The notes under the pieces: model-generated
The model's database searches: none
What the model saw: the letters and a program-made list of their open reading frames with translations, nothing else
Told to the model about the DNA's origin: nothing
In this document: piece by piece, positions 32,763 to 40,506 of the stretch
Numbering within the stretch: position 1 is the first letter of the stretch
Layout of the letters: the number at the start of each line of letters is the position of its first letter
Program-made: the position numbers and the translations under genes
Assembly: GCA_004557905.1 (NCBI GenBank)
Contig: SFFH01000012.1
Coordinates: forward strand, 1-49,521
Direction: 5' to 3'
DNA: 49,521 nt
From: Clostridiales bacterium
Lineage (GTDB): Bacteria > Bacillota > Clostridia > Christensenellales > Aristaeellaceae

Positions 32763-32919
32763 AGCGCGCGAAGCGAATATGGGGTCAAGGGGCGAAGTCC
32801 CTTGCAGGGTTTGGGGCAGAGCCCCAAGCAGGTTTTAGGGCGGCAGCCCTAACGTATTCCCATAAAAACGAAGAAAAAGCAGTCTCAGAGCAGGATGCGA
32901 AGCATCCTACGATTGAGAT
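32763..32919 (+). repeat. Modular intergenic hairpin repeat, copy 2 (long form)
   Basis: GCGCGAAGCGAA head, then hairpins CAAGGG/CCCTTG (32786-32804), TTGGGGC-aga-GCCCCAA (32811-32827), TTAGGGC-ggca-GCCCTAA (32835-32852) and module E: GTCTCA/TGAGAT around AGGATGC-gaa-GCATCCT (32882-32919). Module E differs from copy 1 by paired changes (C-G to A-T in the inner stem; G-C to G-T in the outer). It lies between the symporter and beta-galactosidase genes. Confidence 0.8.
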
Positions 32920-32947
32920 GGGTTCTTCCAAGAAAGGATTGGATTCC

Positions 32948-35182
32948 ATGAGACAGACCGTGAACCTCAACCGCAAGTGGGCGCTCGTCATGGCGCCGCA
33001 AGGCATTCCAACCCAGCTGCCCACGCCGGCATACTATGTGAATCTGCCGCATACCTATAACGCCATCGACGGCCAGGACGGCGGCGGAGACTACTTCCGC
33101 GGAACCTGTGCGTATGTCAAAAAGCTCTCCTTCGAGGAGCTGCCCGAGGGCGAGAAGCTGTTTCTGGAAATCCGCGGCGCGAACTCCTCCGCGGACGTGT
33201 ACGTCGGCGGCAGGCACCTCGCGCATCACGACGGCGGCTACTCTGCCTGGCGCGTGGACGTGACCGACAGCGTCAGCCGCACCGGCGATACGCTGATCGT
33301 CGTGATGGTGGACAACGCGCCCAATGACACGGTCTATCCGCAGATGGCGGACTTCACGTTCTACGGCGGCCTCTACCGAGACGTGAACCTGATCGGCGTA
33401 CCGGCCTCCCACTTTGATCTGATGCACTTCGGCGGCCCGGGCATCGCGGTCACGCCGGTGGTGCAGGGAAGGGACGCGCATATCCGCACGCAGGTCTATG
33501 TGACAGATGCGAAGAACGGCCAGACGCTGCGCTGCATCCTTAAGGACGCGGACGGCCGCGTCGTCTCCGAGGCCGAGGCGCCCGCCGACCGGACGGAATT
33601 TGAAGCCGTCATCACGGATGTCCATCTGTGGCACGGCCGCAGGGATCCGTACCTGTACACCGCGACCGTCGAGCTGCTGGAGGAGGGCCGCATGCTGGAC
33701 AGCGTCTCCTCGCGCTTTGGCTGCCGGACGTTTGCCATCGATGCCAATGAGGGCTTCATCCTCAACGGCGAGCCCTATCCGCTGCGCGGCGTCTCCCGCC
33801 ATCAGGACCGCTGGGGCATCGGCAACGCGCTGCTCCCGGAGCACCACAGGGAGGACATGGCGCTCATCGCCGAGATGGGCGCAAACACCATCCGCCTGGC
33901 ACACTATCAGCACGACGCCTATTTCTACGACCTGTGCGACGAAACCGGCATGGTCGTCTGGGCGGAGATTCCGTACATCTCCCAGCACATGCCGGGCGGA
34001 CGCGAAAACACGATTGCCCAGATGAAGGAGCTGATCGTCCAGAACTACAATCATCCGTCCATCGTCGTCTGGGGCCTCTCCAACGAGATCACCATGAAGG
34101 GCGCGGAGGACCCCGACCTGATCGAGAACCACCGCATCCTGAACGACCTGTGCCACGGGATGGACAAGACCCGCCTGACGACCGTCGCGGTGGTGTCCAT
34201 GTGCGACATGCACGCGGACTATCTGAAGATCCCGGACGTGATCTCCTACAACCACTACTTCGGCTGGTACGGCGGCGACACGAGCATGAACGGCCCGTGG
34301 TTTGACAAATTCCACGAGGAGCTGCCGGACATCCCCATCGGCGTCTCCGAATACGGCTGCGAGGCACTCAACTGGCACACCTCCAATCCCACGATGGGCG
34401 ACTACACCGAGGAATACCAGGCGTATTACCACGAGGAGCTTATTAAGCAGCTCTTCACCCGCAAGTACCTCTGGGCGACGCACGTCTGGAACATGTTCGA
34501 CTTCGGCGCGGACAACCGCGCGGAGGGCGGCGAGAACGGCCAGAACCACAAGGGCCTGGTAACGTTTGACCGCAGGTACAAAAAGGACGCGTTCTACGCC
34601 TACAAGGCCTGGCTGTCGGACGAGCCGTTCGTGCACCTGTGCAGCAAGCGCTACGTCGACCGCGTGGAGGACGTGACGAGGGTGACCGTCTACTCCAACC
34701 TGCCGGAGGTGGAGCTGCTTGCGAACGGCAACTCGCTGGGCAAACAGACGGCGGAGGATCACTTCTTCCGCTTCGACGTGCCCAACGCGGGCACCACAAA
34801 GCTCCGGGCCGTCGCGGGCGACTGCGTTGACGAGAGCGAGATCCGCAAGGTGGACACGTTCAACGAGGCATACCGCCTGCGGGAGAAGGGCGCGGTGCTC
34901 AACTGGTTTGACATCACGGAGGTCGAGGGGCACTACTCGCTCAACGACAGACTGAGCGACATCCTCAAATCGAAGGAGGGCAGCGCGCTCTTCGGCAGCC
35001 TGATGCAGTCCATGATGCACCAGAAGGCAATGGGCTTTGAGATGACCCCGGAGATGATGAAGATGATGGGCGGCTTTACCGTCCTGCGCCTGACCAGCCT
35101 GATGAGCTCCATGGACGTGAAGTTCACACGGGAGCAGCTGCTGGAGCTCAATGAAAAGCTGAATCAGATCAGGAAGGAATGA
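32948..35182 (+). CDS. GH2-family beta-galactosidase
   Basis: 744 residues. N-terminal sugar-binding jelly roll (about 1-165; RGANSSADVYVGGRHLAHHDGGY, in parts), an immunoglobulin-like domain (165-270), then the TIM barrel. Acid/base Glu is E380 in WGLSNEI and the nucleophile E468 in GVSEYG. A C-terminal part of about 100 residues after the barrel is Met-rich and helical (FEMTPEMMKMMGG), as in some Clostridial GH2 enzymes, without a known role. No signal peptide: it splits imported galactosides in the cytoplasm, in line with the GPH symporter upstream. Start ATG 32948; AAAGGA about 12 nt upstream. Confidence 0.9.
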   Translation: MRQTVNLNRKWALVMAPQGIPTQLPTPAYYVNLPHTYNAIDGQDGGGDYFRGTCAYVKKLSFEELPEGEKLFLEIRGANSSADVYVGGRHLAHHDGGYSAWRVDVTDSVSRTGDTLIVVMVDNAPNDTVYPQMADFTFYGGLYRDVNLIGVPASHFDLMHFGGPGIAVTPVVQGRDAHIRTQVYVTDAKNGQTLRCILKDADGRVVSEAEAPADRTEFEAVITDVHLWHGRRDPYLYTATVELLEEGRMLDSVSSRFGCRTFAIDANEGFILNGEPYPLRGVSRHQDRWGIGNALLPEHHREDMALIAEMGANTIRLAHYQHDAYFYDLCDETGMVVWAEIPYISQHMPGGRENTIAQMKELIVQNYNHPSIVVWGLSNEITMKGAEDPDLIENHRILNDLCHGMDKTRLTTVAVVSMCDMHADYLKIPDVISYNHYFGWYGGDTSMNGPWFDKFHEELPDIPIGVSEYGCEALNWHTSNPTMGDYTEEYQAYYHEELIKQLFTRKYLWATHVWNMFDFGADNRAEGGENGQNHKGLVTFDRRYKKDAFYAYKAWLSDEPFVHLCSKRYVDRVEDVTRVTVYSNLPEVELLANGNSLGKQTAEDHFFRFDVPNAGTTKLRAVAGDCVDESEIRKVDTFNEAYRLREKGAVLNWFDITEVEGHYSLNDRLSDILKSKEGSALFGSLMQSMMHQKAMGFEMTPEMMKMMGGFTVLRLTSLMSSMDVKFTREQLLELNEKLNQIRKE

Positions 35183-35195
35183 CAAAACACTTGTA

Positions 35196-35357
35196 ATACT
35201 AATTCGCAATTAAAATGCTTAACAGAGCGCATCAGATTTTTCGCTCTGATGAAGCTGAGTGAAGTGAGGCGTACTGGAGGTACGTTGAACGGAACGAAGC
35301 AAAGTCAGGGCGGAAAAGACGATGCGCGGATTAAGCCATTATAATAAGAATTAGTAT
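35196..35357. mobile_element. 162-bp MITE-like element
   Basis: Perfect 10-bp terminal inverted repeats ATACTAATTC (35196-35205) and GAATTAGTAT (35348-35357), followed inward by imperfect complementarity and a second perfect pair GCGCATC (35227-35233) / GATGCGC (35321-35327), with CGCTCTGA/TCAGGGCG between. No gene. The design, A/T-rich ends and intergenic site fit a non-autonomous miniature transposon moved by a transposase elsewhere in the genome. No clear target duplication could be fixed. Confidence 0.65.
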
Positions 35358-35794
35358 AAGCACGCAAAGCGAAGAAGGGGCAAGGGGCCCGTGCTGCAAG
35401 CTGCGCCGCGAAATGATTTGCGAGGGCATCATGGATCGTAAAGGAGCACCCATGTGAAAAAGGCGTAAACCGTCGCGGCATGAATCCATCGCGTACAGAA
35501 AAAATGCAAATAAGAGAATGCTATCGTGCAGAACGAGGGCATTCTCTTTCGTTATTTCTTGTAAATTAAATTCCGCCACTTGTAATCAATCACTTTATAA
35601 TATTGATAAAAAAAATTGAAAAATACTGAAAAATCATCAGAATTTTGCAGGAAAAAGCGCGAATACGTAGAAAAAATAACACGTTTCTTTTGTGCACCAA
35701 ATGCCCGGGCAACGATACAGGAGGAAAAGGAAGGATTTCGCCTGAATTTTTCCCGGATCAGGCAGCGCAAGGAAGCAAAAAGGAGGAAGATAGA
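35358..35794 (+). other. Intergenic DNA before the flavin reductase: repeat remnant, terminator, A/T-rich leader
   Basis: 35362-35400 holds a decayed head of the modular repeat (AAGCGAAGAAGGGGC). A clear terminator, AAGAGAATGC/GCATTCTCTT (35512-35521, 35539-35548), follows. From 35555 to 35770 the DNA is much richer in A/T than its surroundings and includes TATAAT (35596-35601) without a good -35 box. The frame that is open upstream of the reductase start is not coding, since AGGAGG is at 35781-35786. Confidence 0.5.
35512..35550 (+). terminator. Hairpin terminator
   Basis: Perfect 10-bp stem (35512-35521 with 35539-35548), 17-nt loop, tail TTTCGTTATTTCTT. Confidence 0.65.
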
Positions 35795-37480
35795 ATGAAG
35801 CACAACATGAAATGGATCGGACTGCTGATCTGCGTGATGCTGGTCCTTTCCTCGGTCGCCCTGGCGGACGCTGCGACCTATTCGGCCAACGGATATGGCT
35901 ACGGCGGAAAGATGGATCTGACGGTGACCATTGACAATGGCACCATCACCGACATTGTGCTCGGTGAGAACCATGAAACGAACGTTGTGATCGACCGTGC
36001 CTTCCCGGTGATCCGCGAGCGTATTCTGGAAGCGAATTCCCCCGTTGTGGACAGCGTCAGCGCTGCGACGTTCTCTTCGTTCGCCGTGAAGGCGGCCGTT
36101 GCGGACGCGATGAAGCAGGCCGGCATGGACGCGCCGGCCATCACCATGGCGACCGCGGGCGAGGAAAAGCCTGCCACTGAGCGCGCTGCGGAGACCTGTG
36201 ATATCGTGATCGTCGGCGGCGGCCCCGCGGGTCTGGCTGCTGCGATCGGCGCGAAGCAGACGAAGCCGGACGCCAACGTCATCGTCGTGGAGAAACTGGA
36301 CATCCTCAGCGGCAACGGCAAGTTTGATATGAACTTCTTCGATATCATCAACACCGAGGCGCAGAAGAAGGCTGGCAACGAGGAGTGGACGGTCAATCAG
36401 GTCGCGCACTTCATCGAAACCAAGGCGTCCTCCGGCGAAACTGCGGAGCGCATCGAGGTCTGGGCCAACGAGGAGAACACCCTGGATGCCTGGCTCCGTG
36501 CGATGGGCGTCGAGCTCAATTACAACTATGGCGGCACGAACCACCTGGCCGAAGACAATCAGTATTCCGGCGAGGTCATTCAGGCGGGTCTGGAAAAGAC
36601 TGCGTATGAACTGAATGCCGATGTGCGCACCGGTACCAAGGGCGTAGACCTGGTTATGGAGGATGGCACCTGCAAGGGCGTGATCGTGACCAACAACGAC
36701 AACGAGACCTACACGATCTATGCCCCTTCCGTGATCATCGCAACCGGCGGCTTCTGCTATAACAAGGATCTGCTCGCCGAGTATGCGCCGGGCTTTGAGG
36801 TCATGAACACGTCCAACCAGATGGGCGCGACCGGCGATTTCGTCAAGGTGTTTGAGAAGAATGGCTTCATGATGGAGAACATGGGCAAGATGAGCGTCTT
36901 CGCAAACATCATCGTGCCGCGCCGTGACCTGACTGGCGGCGCTGACATGAACCTGTTCGTGAACAAGGAAGGCACGCTGCTGCCCAATAAGTCCGGCCTG
37001 GAGCGCGGCCTCATGGTCAAGGAGCAGACGGACGGCGCGGCGTTCTACGTCACCGACAAGACCGGCTATGATTCCTTCTACCGCATCCGCAAGCATGTGG
37101 GCCTGGGTTACTATGCGCAGGGTGCCACGCTGGATGAGCTGGCGGCTGCGCTGGGCATCGACGCTGAGGGTCTGAAGGCTTCTGTGGCGCAGTATAACGA
37201 GGATGCCAAGGCCGGTGTGGAAAACGCCGCGACGGGCGCTGTGCCCAAGCGTGCGCTGGACGCCGAGGGCCCGTACTATGGCGTGCGCGTGGAGGCGGCC
37301 AATCACATGACCAAGGGCGGTGTCGTGGCCAACGAGAATGCGCAGGTGCTCAATGCGGACGGCACGGTTGTTCCGGGACTGTACGCTGCGGGCGAGGTCA
37401 CCTGGCAGTCCGGCGGCTATTCTGAGTCCGTCGTCTTCGGCAAGGTGGCCGGCGAGCATGCGGCCGCTGCGCTCAAGTAA
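35795..37480 (+). CDS. Exported FMN/FAD flavoprotein of the fumarate-reductase family
   Basis: 561 residues. Signal peptide (KWIGLLICVMLVLSSVALA). Then an FMN-binding domain (about 27-110) with DSVSAATFSS, where Thr92 fits the residue flavinylated by ApbE. Then a FAD domain like the flavocytochrome c / FrdA flavoprotein: dinucleotide motif DIVIVGGGPAGLAAA (about 140-154), VIIATGGFCYNKD and the C-terminal GLYAAGEVTWQSGGYSESVVFGKVAGEHAA. The expected RFVNE-type substrate segment is replaced by NKEGTLLPNKSG, so fumarate is probably not the substrate. An extracytoplasmic terminal reductase in flavin-based electron transfer. ATG 35795, AGGAGG 8 nt upstream. Confidence 0.85.
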   Translation: MKHNMKWIGLLICVMLVLSSVALADAATYSANGYGYGGKMDLTVTIDNGTITDIVLGENHETNVVIDRAFPVIRERILEANSPVVDSVSAATFSSFAVKAAVADAMKQAGMDAPAITMATAGEEKPATERAAETCDIVIVGGGPAGLAAAIGAKQTKPDANVIVVEKLDILSGNGKFDMNFFDIINTEAQKKAGNEEWTVNQVAHFIETKASSGETAERIEVWANEENTLDAWLRAMGVELNYNYGGTNHLAEDNQYSGEVIQAGLEKTAYELNADVRTGTKGVDLVMEDGTCKGVIVTNNDNETYTIYAPSVIIATGGFCYNKDLLAEYAPGFEVMNTSNQMGATGDFVKVFEKNGFMMENMGKMSVFANIIVPRRDLTGGADMNLFVNKEGTLLPNKSGLERGLMVKEQTDGAAFYVTDKTGYDSFYRIRKHVGLGYYAQGATLDELAAALGIDAEGLKASVAQYNEDAKAGVENAATGAVPKRALDAEGPYYGVRVEAANHMTKGGVVANENAQVLNADGTVVPGLYAAGEVTWQSGGYSESVVFGKVAGEHAAAALK

Positions 37481-37500
37481 ACCCCTGATCACCATGCAAA

Positions 37501-37537
37501 AGAGAGCGTTTCTGCAAAGCGGAAACGCTCTCTTTCT
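37501..37537. terminator. Bidirectional terminator between reductase and cysK
   Basis: Perfect 12-bp stem AGAGAGCGTTTC/GAAACGCTCTCT (37501-37512, 37522-37533), T-rich on the plus side and TTTT on the minus side, serving both convergent genes. Confidence 0.85.
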
Positions 37538-37584
37538 TTCTGTCTGTCCTTATTTCTTCTTCGCTTCGCGCTTATATCCGATAG

Positions 37585-38517
37585 TCAGTCCTGATACATG
37601 CGCGTGGAGAGATACCGGTCGCCCGCATCCGGCATGAGGGCCACGATGGTCTTGCCCGCGTTCTCCGCGCGCCGGGCGAGCTCCAGCGCCGCGTGCAGGC
37701 AGGCGCCGGAGGAGATGCCGATGAGCACGCCCTCCCGGCGGCCCAGGGTGCGGCCGGCGGCCATCGCGTCCTCGTCCGTGACCGGAATGATCTCGTCAAT
37801 CACGCTGCGGTCGAGCACGCTGGGCACAAAGTTCGCGCCGATGCCCTGAATGCCGTGCGGTCCCGCGACGCCCTTCGTCAGCAGCGGCGAGGACGCCGGC
37901 TCCACCGCGACGATCTTCACGCCCGGCTTTCGCTCCTTGAGATACCGGCCCACGCCCGTGATCGTGCCGCCCGTGCCCACGCCCGCGACGAAGATGTCCA
38001 CCGCGCCGTCTGTATCTGCGTAGATTTCCGGGCCTGTCGTATCGTAGTGCGCCTGCGGATTGGCGGGATTGTCAAACTGGCCGGGGATAAAGCTGCCCGG
38101 GATCTCGCGCGCCAGCTCGTCAGCTTTGGCAATCGCGCCCTTCATGCCCTCGCTGCCCGGCGTGAGCACCAGCTCCGCACCGTAGGCCTTCATCAGCATG
38201 CGGCGCTCCATGCTCATGCTGTCCGGCATGACGATGATGGCGCGGTAGCCCCGCGCCGCCGCGACGACGCAAAGGCCGATGCCCGTGTTGCCGCTGGTCG
38301 GCTCGATGATGACGCTGCCCGGATGGAGCACGCCGCGTTTTTCTGCGTCCTCGATCATCGCCAGGCCCACGCGGTCCTTGGCCGAGCCGCCGGGATTGAA
38401 GCCCTCCAGCTTGAGAAGCAGGCGCGCCTTCAGGTGCTCCTCCTCTTCGATATGCACGGCCTCGAGCAGCGGCGTTCTGCCGATGAGCTGCTCGGATGAC
38501 GTATAAATCCTTGCCAT
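37585..38517 (-). CDS. cysK: Cysteine synthase (O-acetylserine sulfhydrylase)
   Basis: 310 residues, fold type II PLP enzyme. PLP lysine in NPGGSAKDR (about 41-49), substrate loop PTSGNTGIGL (about 71-80), phosphate-binding GVGTGGTITG (about 178-187), and ISSGA near 265. Makes L-cysteine from O-acetylserine and sulfide. The start is ATG 38515-38517 with AAAGGAAG upstream; a longer frame to 38697 lies across the promoter. It is the only minus-strand gene between 13.5 kb and the right end, with its own consensus promoter. Confidence 0.93.
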   Translation of the reverse strand: MARIYTSSEQLIGRTPLLEAVHIEEEEHLKARLLLKLEGFNPGGSAKDRVGLAMIEDAEKRGVLHPGSVIIEPTSGNTGIGLCVVAAARGYRAIIVMPDSMSMERRMLMKAYGAELVLTPGSEGMKGAIAKADELAREIPGSFIPGQFDNPANPQAHYDTTGPEIYADTDGAVDIFVAGVGTGGTITGVGRYLKERKPGVKIVAVEPASSPLLTKGVAGPHGIQGIGANFVPSVLDRSVIDEIIPVTDEDAMAAGRTLGRREGVLIGISSGACLHAALELARRAENAGKTIVALMPDAGDRYLSTRMYQD

Positions 38518-38569
38518 GGAATCTTCCTTTCCGCAGTCGGCGATGCTGCCGGCAGCATGCGTTTTCTGC

Positions 38570-38598
38570 ATTATAAAACCGCCGGGTTCCGCTGTCAA
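38570..38598 (-). promoter_or_regulatory. Full-consensus promoter of cysK
   Basis: On the minus strand TTGACA (complement of 38593-38598), 17-bp spacer, TATAAT (complement of 38570-38575). Confidence 0.85.
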
Positions 38599-38602
38599 CT
38601 CG

Positions 38603-38655
38603 GTTGACTTTTCTCTTTCTGATGGTACTGTTGACTTTTCTCTTTCTGATGGTAC
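38603..38655 (+). repeat. Tandem 26-nt direct repeat carrying a doubled promoter
   Basis: GTTGACTTTTCTCTTTCTGA plus TGGTAC occurs twice without a mismatch, at 38603-38628 and 38630-38655 (27-nt period). Each copy contains TTGACT. The second forms the promoter of lrgAB: TTGACT (38631-38636), 16-bp spacer, TACAAT (38653-38658). The first copy's -10 position reads TACTGT. Confidence 0.85.
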
Positions 38656-38658
38656 AAT
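38631..38658 (+). promoter_or_regulatory. Promoter of lrgAB
   Basis: TTGACT, 16-bp spacer, TACAAT, the second unit of the tandem repeat, 31 bp from the start codon. Confidence 0.65.
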
Positions 38659-38689
38659 AGGGACATTCTGAAGCAAAGAGGTGAAATGC

Positions 38690-39058
38690 TTGAACATTCT
38701 CTTTCAGTTTTCCATCATTCTGCTCATCTCGCTCGCCGGCGAGGCGCTCAGCTTCCTGATTCCGCTGCCCATCCCGGCGAGCATCTACGGCATCCTGCTT
38801 CTGTTCCTTCTTTTGTGCACGGGCGCGCTGCGCGTGGAATCGATCAAGGAGGTTTCCTCCTTCCTGATCGCGATCATGCCCATCATGTTCATCCCCGCAG
38901 GCGTGGGACTCTTGGAGTCCTTCGGCCTGCTTCTGCCCGCGCTGCCCGCATATGCCGTGATCACGCTCGTCTCGACGCTCGCCGTCATGGCCGTTTCCGG
39001 CCTTGCGACGCAGGCCGTCATCCGCAGAAAGCCCGGGGAGGGAAACCGCCATGAATGA
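38690..39058 (+). CDS. lrgA: LrgA/CidA-family holin-like membrane protein
   Basis: 122 residues, four hydrophobic helices. The family motif PLPIPASIYGILLLFLLL (about 23-40) and the segment IMPIMFIPAGVGLLE (about 65-79) are typical. It works with LrgB in control of murein hydrolase export and, in some bacteria, pyruvate uptake. The start is probably the TTG at 38690, since AGAGGTGA (38676-38683) is its ribosome site; a GTG at 38681 lies inside that site. It overlaps lrgB by 8 bp. Confidence 0.85.
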   Translation: MNILFQFSIILLISLAGEALSFLIPLPIPASIYGILLLFLLLCTGALRVESIKEVSSFLIAIMPIMFIPAGVGLLESFGLLLPALPAYAVITLVSTLAVMAVSGLATQAVIRRKPGEGNRHE

Positions 39059-39743
39059 ATTTGCCGCATCCTCCGTGTTCTTCGGCGTGTTTGTGACGCT
39101 GGCCGCCTATTTTCTCGGCCTGAAGGTGAAGGAAAAGACCGGTCTGGCGATCATGAATCCGCTGCTGATCGCCATCGTGCTGGTGATGCTCCTGCTCCGC
39201 GGGCTTGACATCGACTACGCCGCTTACAACCAGAGCGCCAGGCTCGTCAGCAGCCTCCTGACCCCCGCGACGGTCTGCCTCGCCGTGCCGCTCTATGAGC
39301 AGCTGCAGCTGCTTAAGCGCCACAAGGCAGCAATTCTCACCGGCGTGATCTCCGGCGTGCTGACCAGCCTCGTCTGCGTGCTCGTGCTCGCCATGCTCTT
39401 CGGGCTCGATCACGCGGCCTACGTCACGCTGCTGCCCAAGTCCATCACCACGGCCATCGGCATGGGCGTCAGCGAGCAGCTCGGTGGTCATGTGTCCATC
39501 ACCGTGGCGGTCATCATCATCACCGGCGTGATCGGCAACATGATCGCCGAATCCGTCTGCAAGGCGTTCCACATCACGGAGCCCATCGCGCGCGGCGTCG
39601 CCATCGGCACGGCCTCGCACGCCATCGGCACCACCAAGGCCATGGAGATGGGCGAGGTGGAGGGCGCCATGAGCAGCCTGTCCATCGTCGTCGCCGGCGT
39701 GCTGACGGTGGCCGGCGCGTCGGTCTTCTCTCTGCTGCTGTGA
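39051..39743 (+). CDS. lrgB: LrgB/CidB-family membrane protein
   Basis: 230 residues, about seven helices. Family motifs: AVPLYEQLQLLKRH (cytoplasmic loop), LLPKSITTAIGMGVSEQLGG (about 127-146) and GTASHAIGTTKAMEMGEVEGAMSSL (about 184-208, in parts). Partner of LrgA. ATG 39051 with GGGGAGGG about 8 nt upstream. Confidence 0.9.
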   Translation: MNEFAASSVFFGVFVTLAAYFLGLKVKEKTGLAIMNPLLIAIVLVMLLLRGLDIDYAAYNQSARLVSSLLTPATVCLAVPLYEQLQLLKRHKAAILTGVISGVLTSLVCVLVLAMLFGLDHAAYVTLLPKSITTAIGMGVSEQLGGHVSITVAVIIITGVIGNMIAESVCKAFHITEPIARGVAIGTASHAIGTTKAMEMGEVEGAMSSLSIVVAGVLTVAGASVFSLLL

Positions 39744-39886
39744 CGCCTTCGCGCCCGCGGATGCAGCGCAGCGCACTGACCTGTGTGCAAATCCGCTGCA
39801 ATTTAACGCGGACTTAACAGGCTTTTTTCTCTTTCCGTCGAATAGAATGAACAGTATATCAAATTCTCCGGGAGGGCATCCTTTTC

Positions 39887-40162
39887 ATGCTCAAGAAAAA
39901 AATAAACAAAGCCGTGCTCAAGGCGTTTATCCAGCGCAGAAAAATCAACGCGCTCGGCCTGATCGTCATCACCGCCGCCAGCGCCATTTTCACGCTGCTG
40001 GGCGCGCTCACCGGCTTTGCCCGCACCGATATCCTGGCCATCATCACCGTGCTGATGATTCTTCTGTGCCTGCTGCAGATGATGAAGAACGGCAGGGGCT
40101 TCCGCACGCTGCGTTCCTACAAGGCCATGCGCAAAAAGAAGCGCGATCCGCAGGCGGATTGA
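39887..40162 (+). CDS. Small membrane protein of unknown function
   Basis: 91 residues. Basic N-terminus (MLKKKINKAVLKAFIQRRK), two hydrophobic helices (about 23-45 and 48-66), and a basic tail (RSYKAMRKKKRDPQAD). GGGAGGG lies upstream with about 10 nt spacing. Not recognised; the two-helix hairpin with basic ends would place both termini in the cytoplasm. It has its own terminator. Confidence 0.65.
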   Translation: MLKKKINKAVLKAFIQRRKINALGLIVITAASAIFTLLGALTGFARTDILAIITVLMILLCLLQMMKNGRGFRTLRSYKAMRKKKRDPQAD

Positions 40163-40183
40163 ACGAGCAGATTGAACGATTGG

Positions 40184-40220
40184 AAAAAGGGGCTGTCTCA
40201 TGACGAGGCAGCCCCTTTTT
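40184..40220 (+). terminator. Strong intrinsic terminator before dnaN
   Basis: Perfect 12-bp stem AAAAAGGGGCTG/CAGCCCCTTTTT (40184-40195, 40209-40220) with a 13-nt loop. Confidence 0.9.
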
Positions 40221-40506
40221 CGCAGATAAGCGTCATCGTCAGAAGGATTTTACAGGAAAAAATCGAATACTGAATATGAACGAATTTGCCTTTTCATGCG
40301 GCTTTGGAGAATGAGGAAAACGGCGCGCCGGTTATCCCCAGTCCTGTGGAAAAGGCGTGGATATTCCCGAGGGTTTTGGAGCGGTTTTCCACAGCCCAAA
40401 ATGCAGGCCTGTTTTGGCTTTTTGGCGGTTATCCCGGTTTTCCACCACACTACGGCTACTCCTGCTGAATCCTATATACTGCTACTACTCCATGGAGGTT
40501 GATGAT
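40221..40506. other. DnaA-box cluster 2 upstream of dnaN
   Basis: Boxes or near-boxes: TTATCCCCA (40332-40340), TGTGGAAAA (40345-40353), TTTTCCACA (40385-40393), weaker TTATCCCGG (40429-40437) and TTTTCCACC (about 40438-40446). They lie in the region that must hold the dnaN promoter; TATACT near 40475 is a possible -10 box, without a good -35. No gene here. Confidence 0.6.

Noticed and set aside
35331..35579. 82-residue minus-strand gene
   Set aside because: It crosses the MITE-like end, a repeat remnant and a terminator hairpin, with no ribosome site.
38603..38655. Mini CRISPR array
   Set aside because: Only two units with a 1-nt gap and promoter motifs inside; there are no spacers and no cas genes.
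39847..40203. 118-residue frame overlapping the small membrane protein gene
   Set aside because: It has no hydrophobic or domain pattern and lacks a ribosome site, while the frame at 39887 has two clear helices and GGGAGGG.
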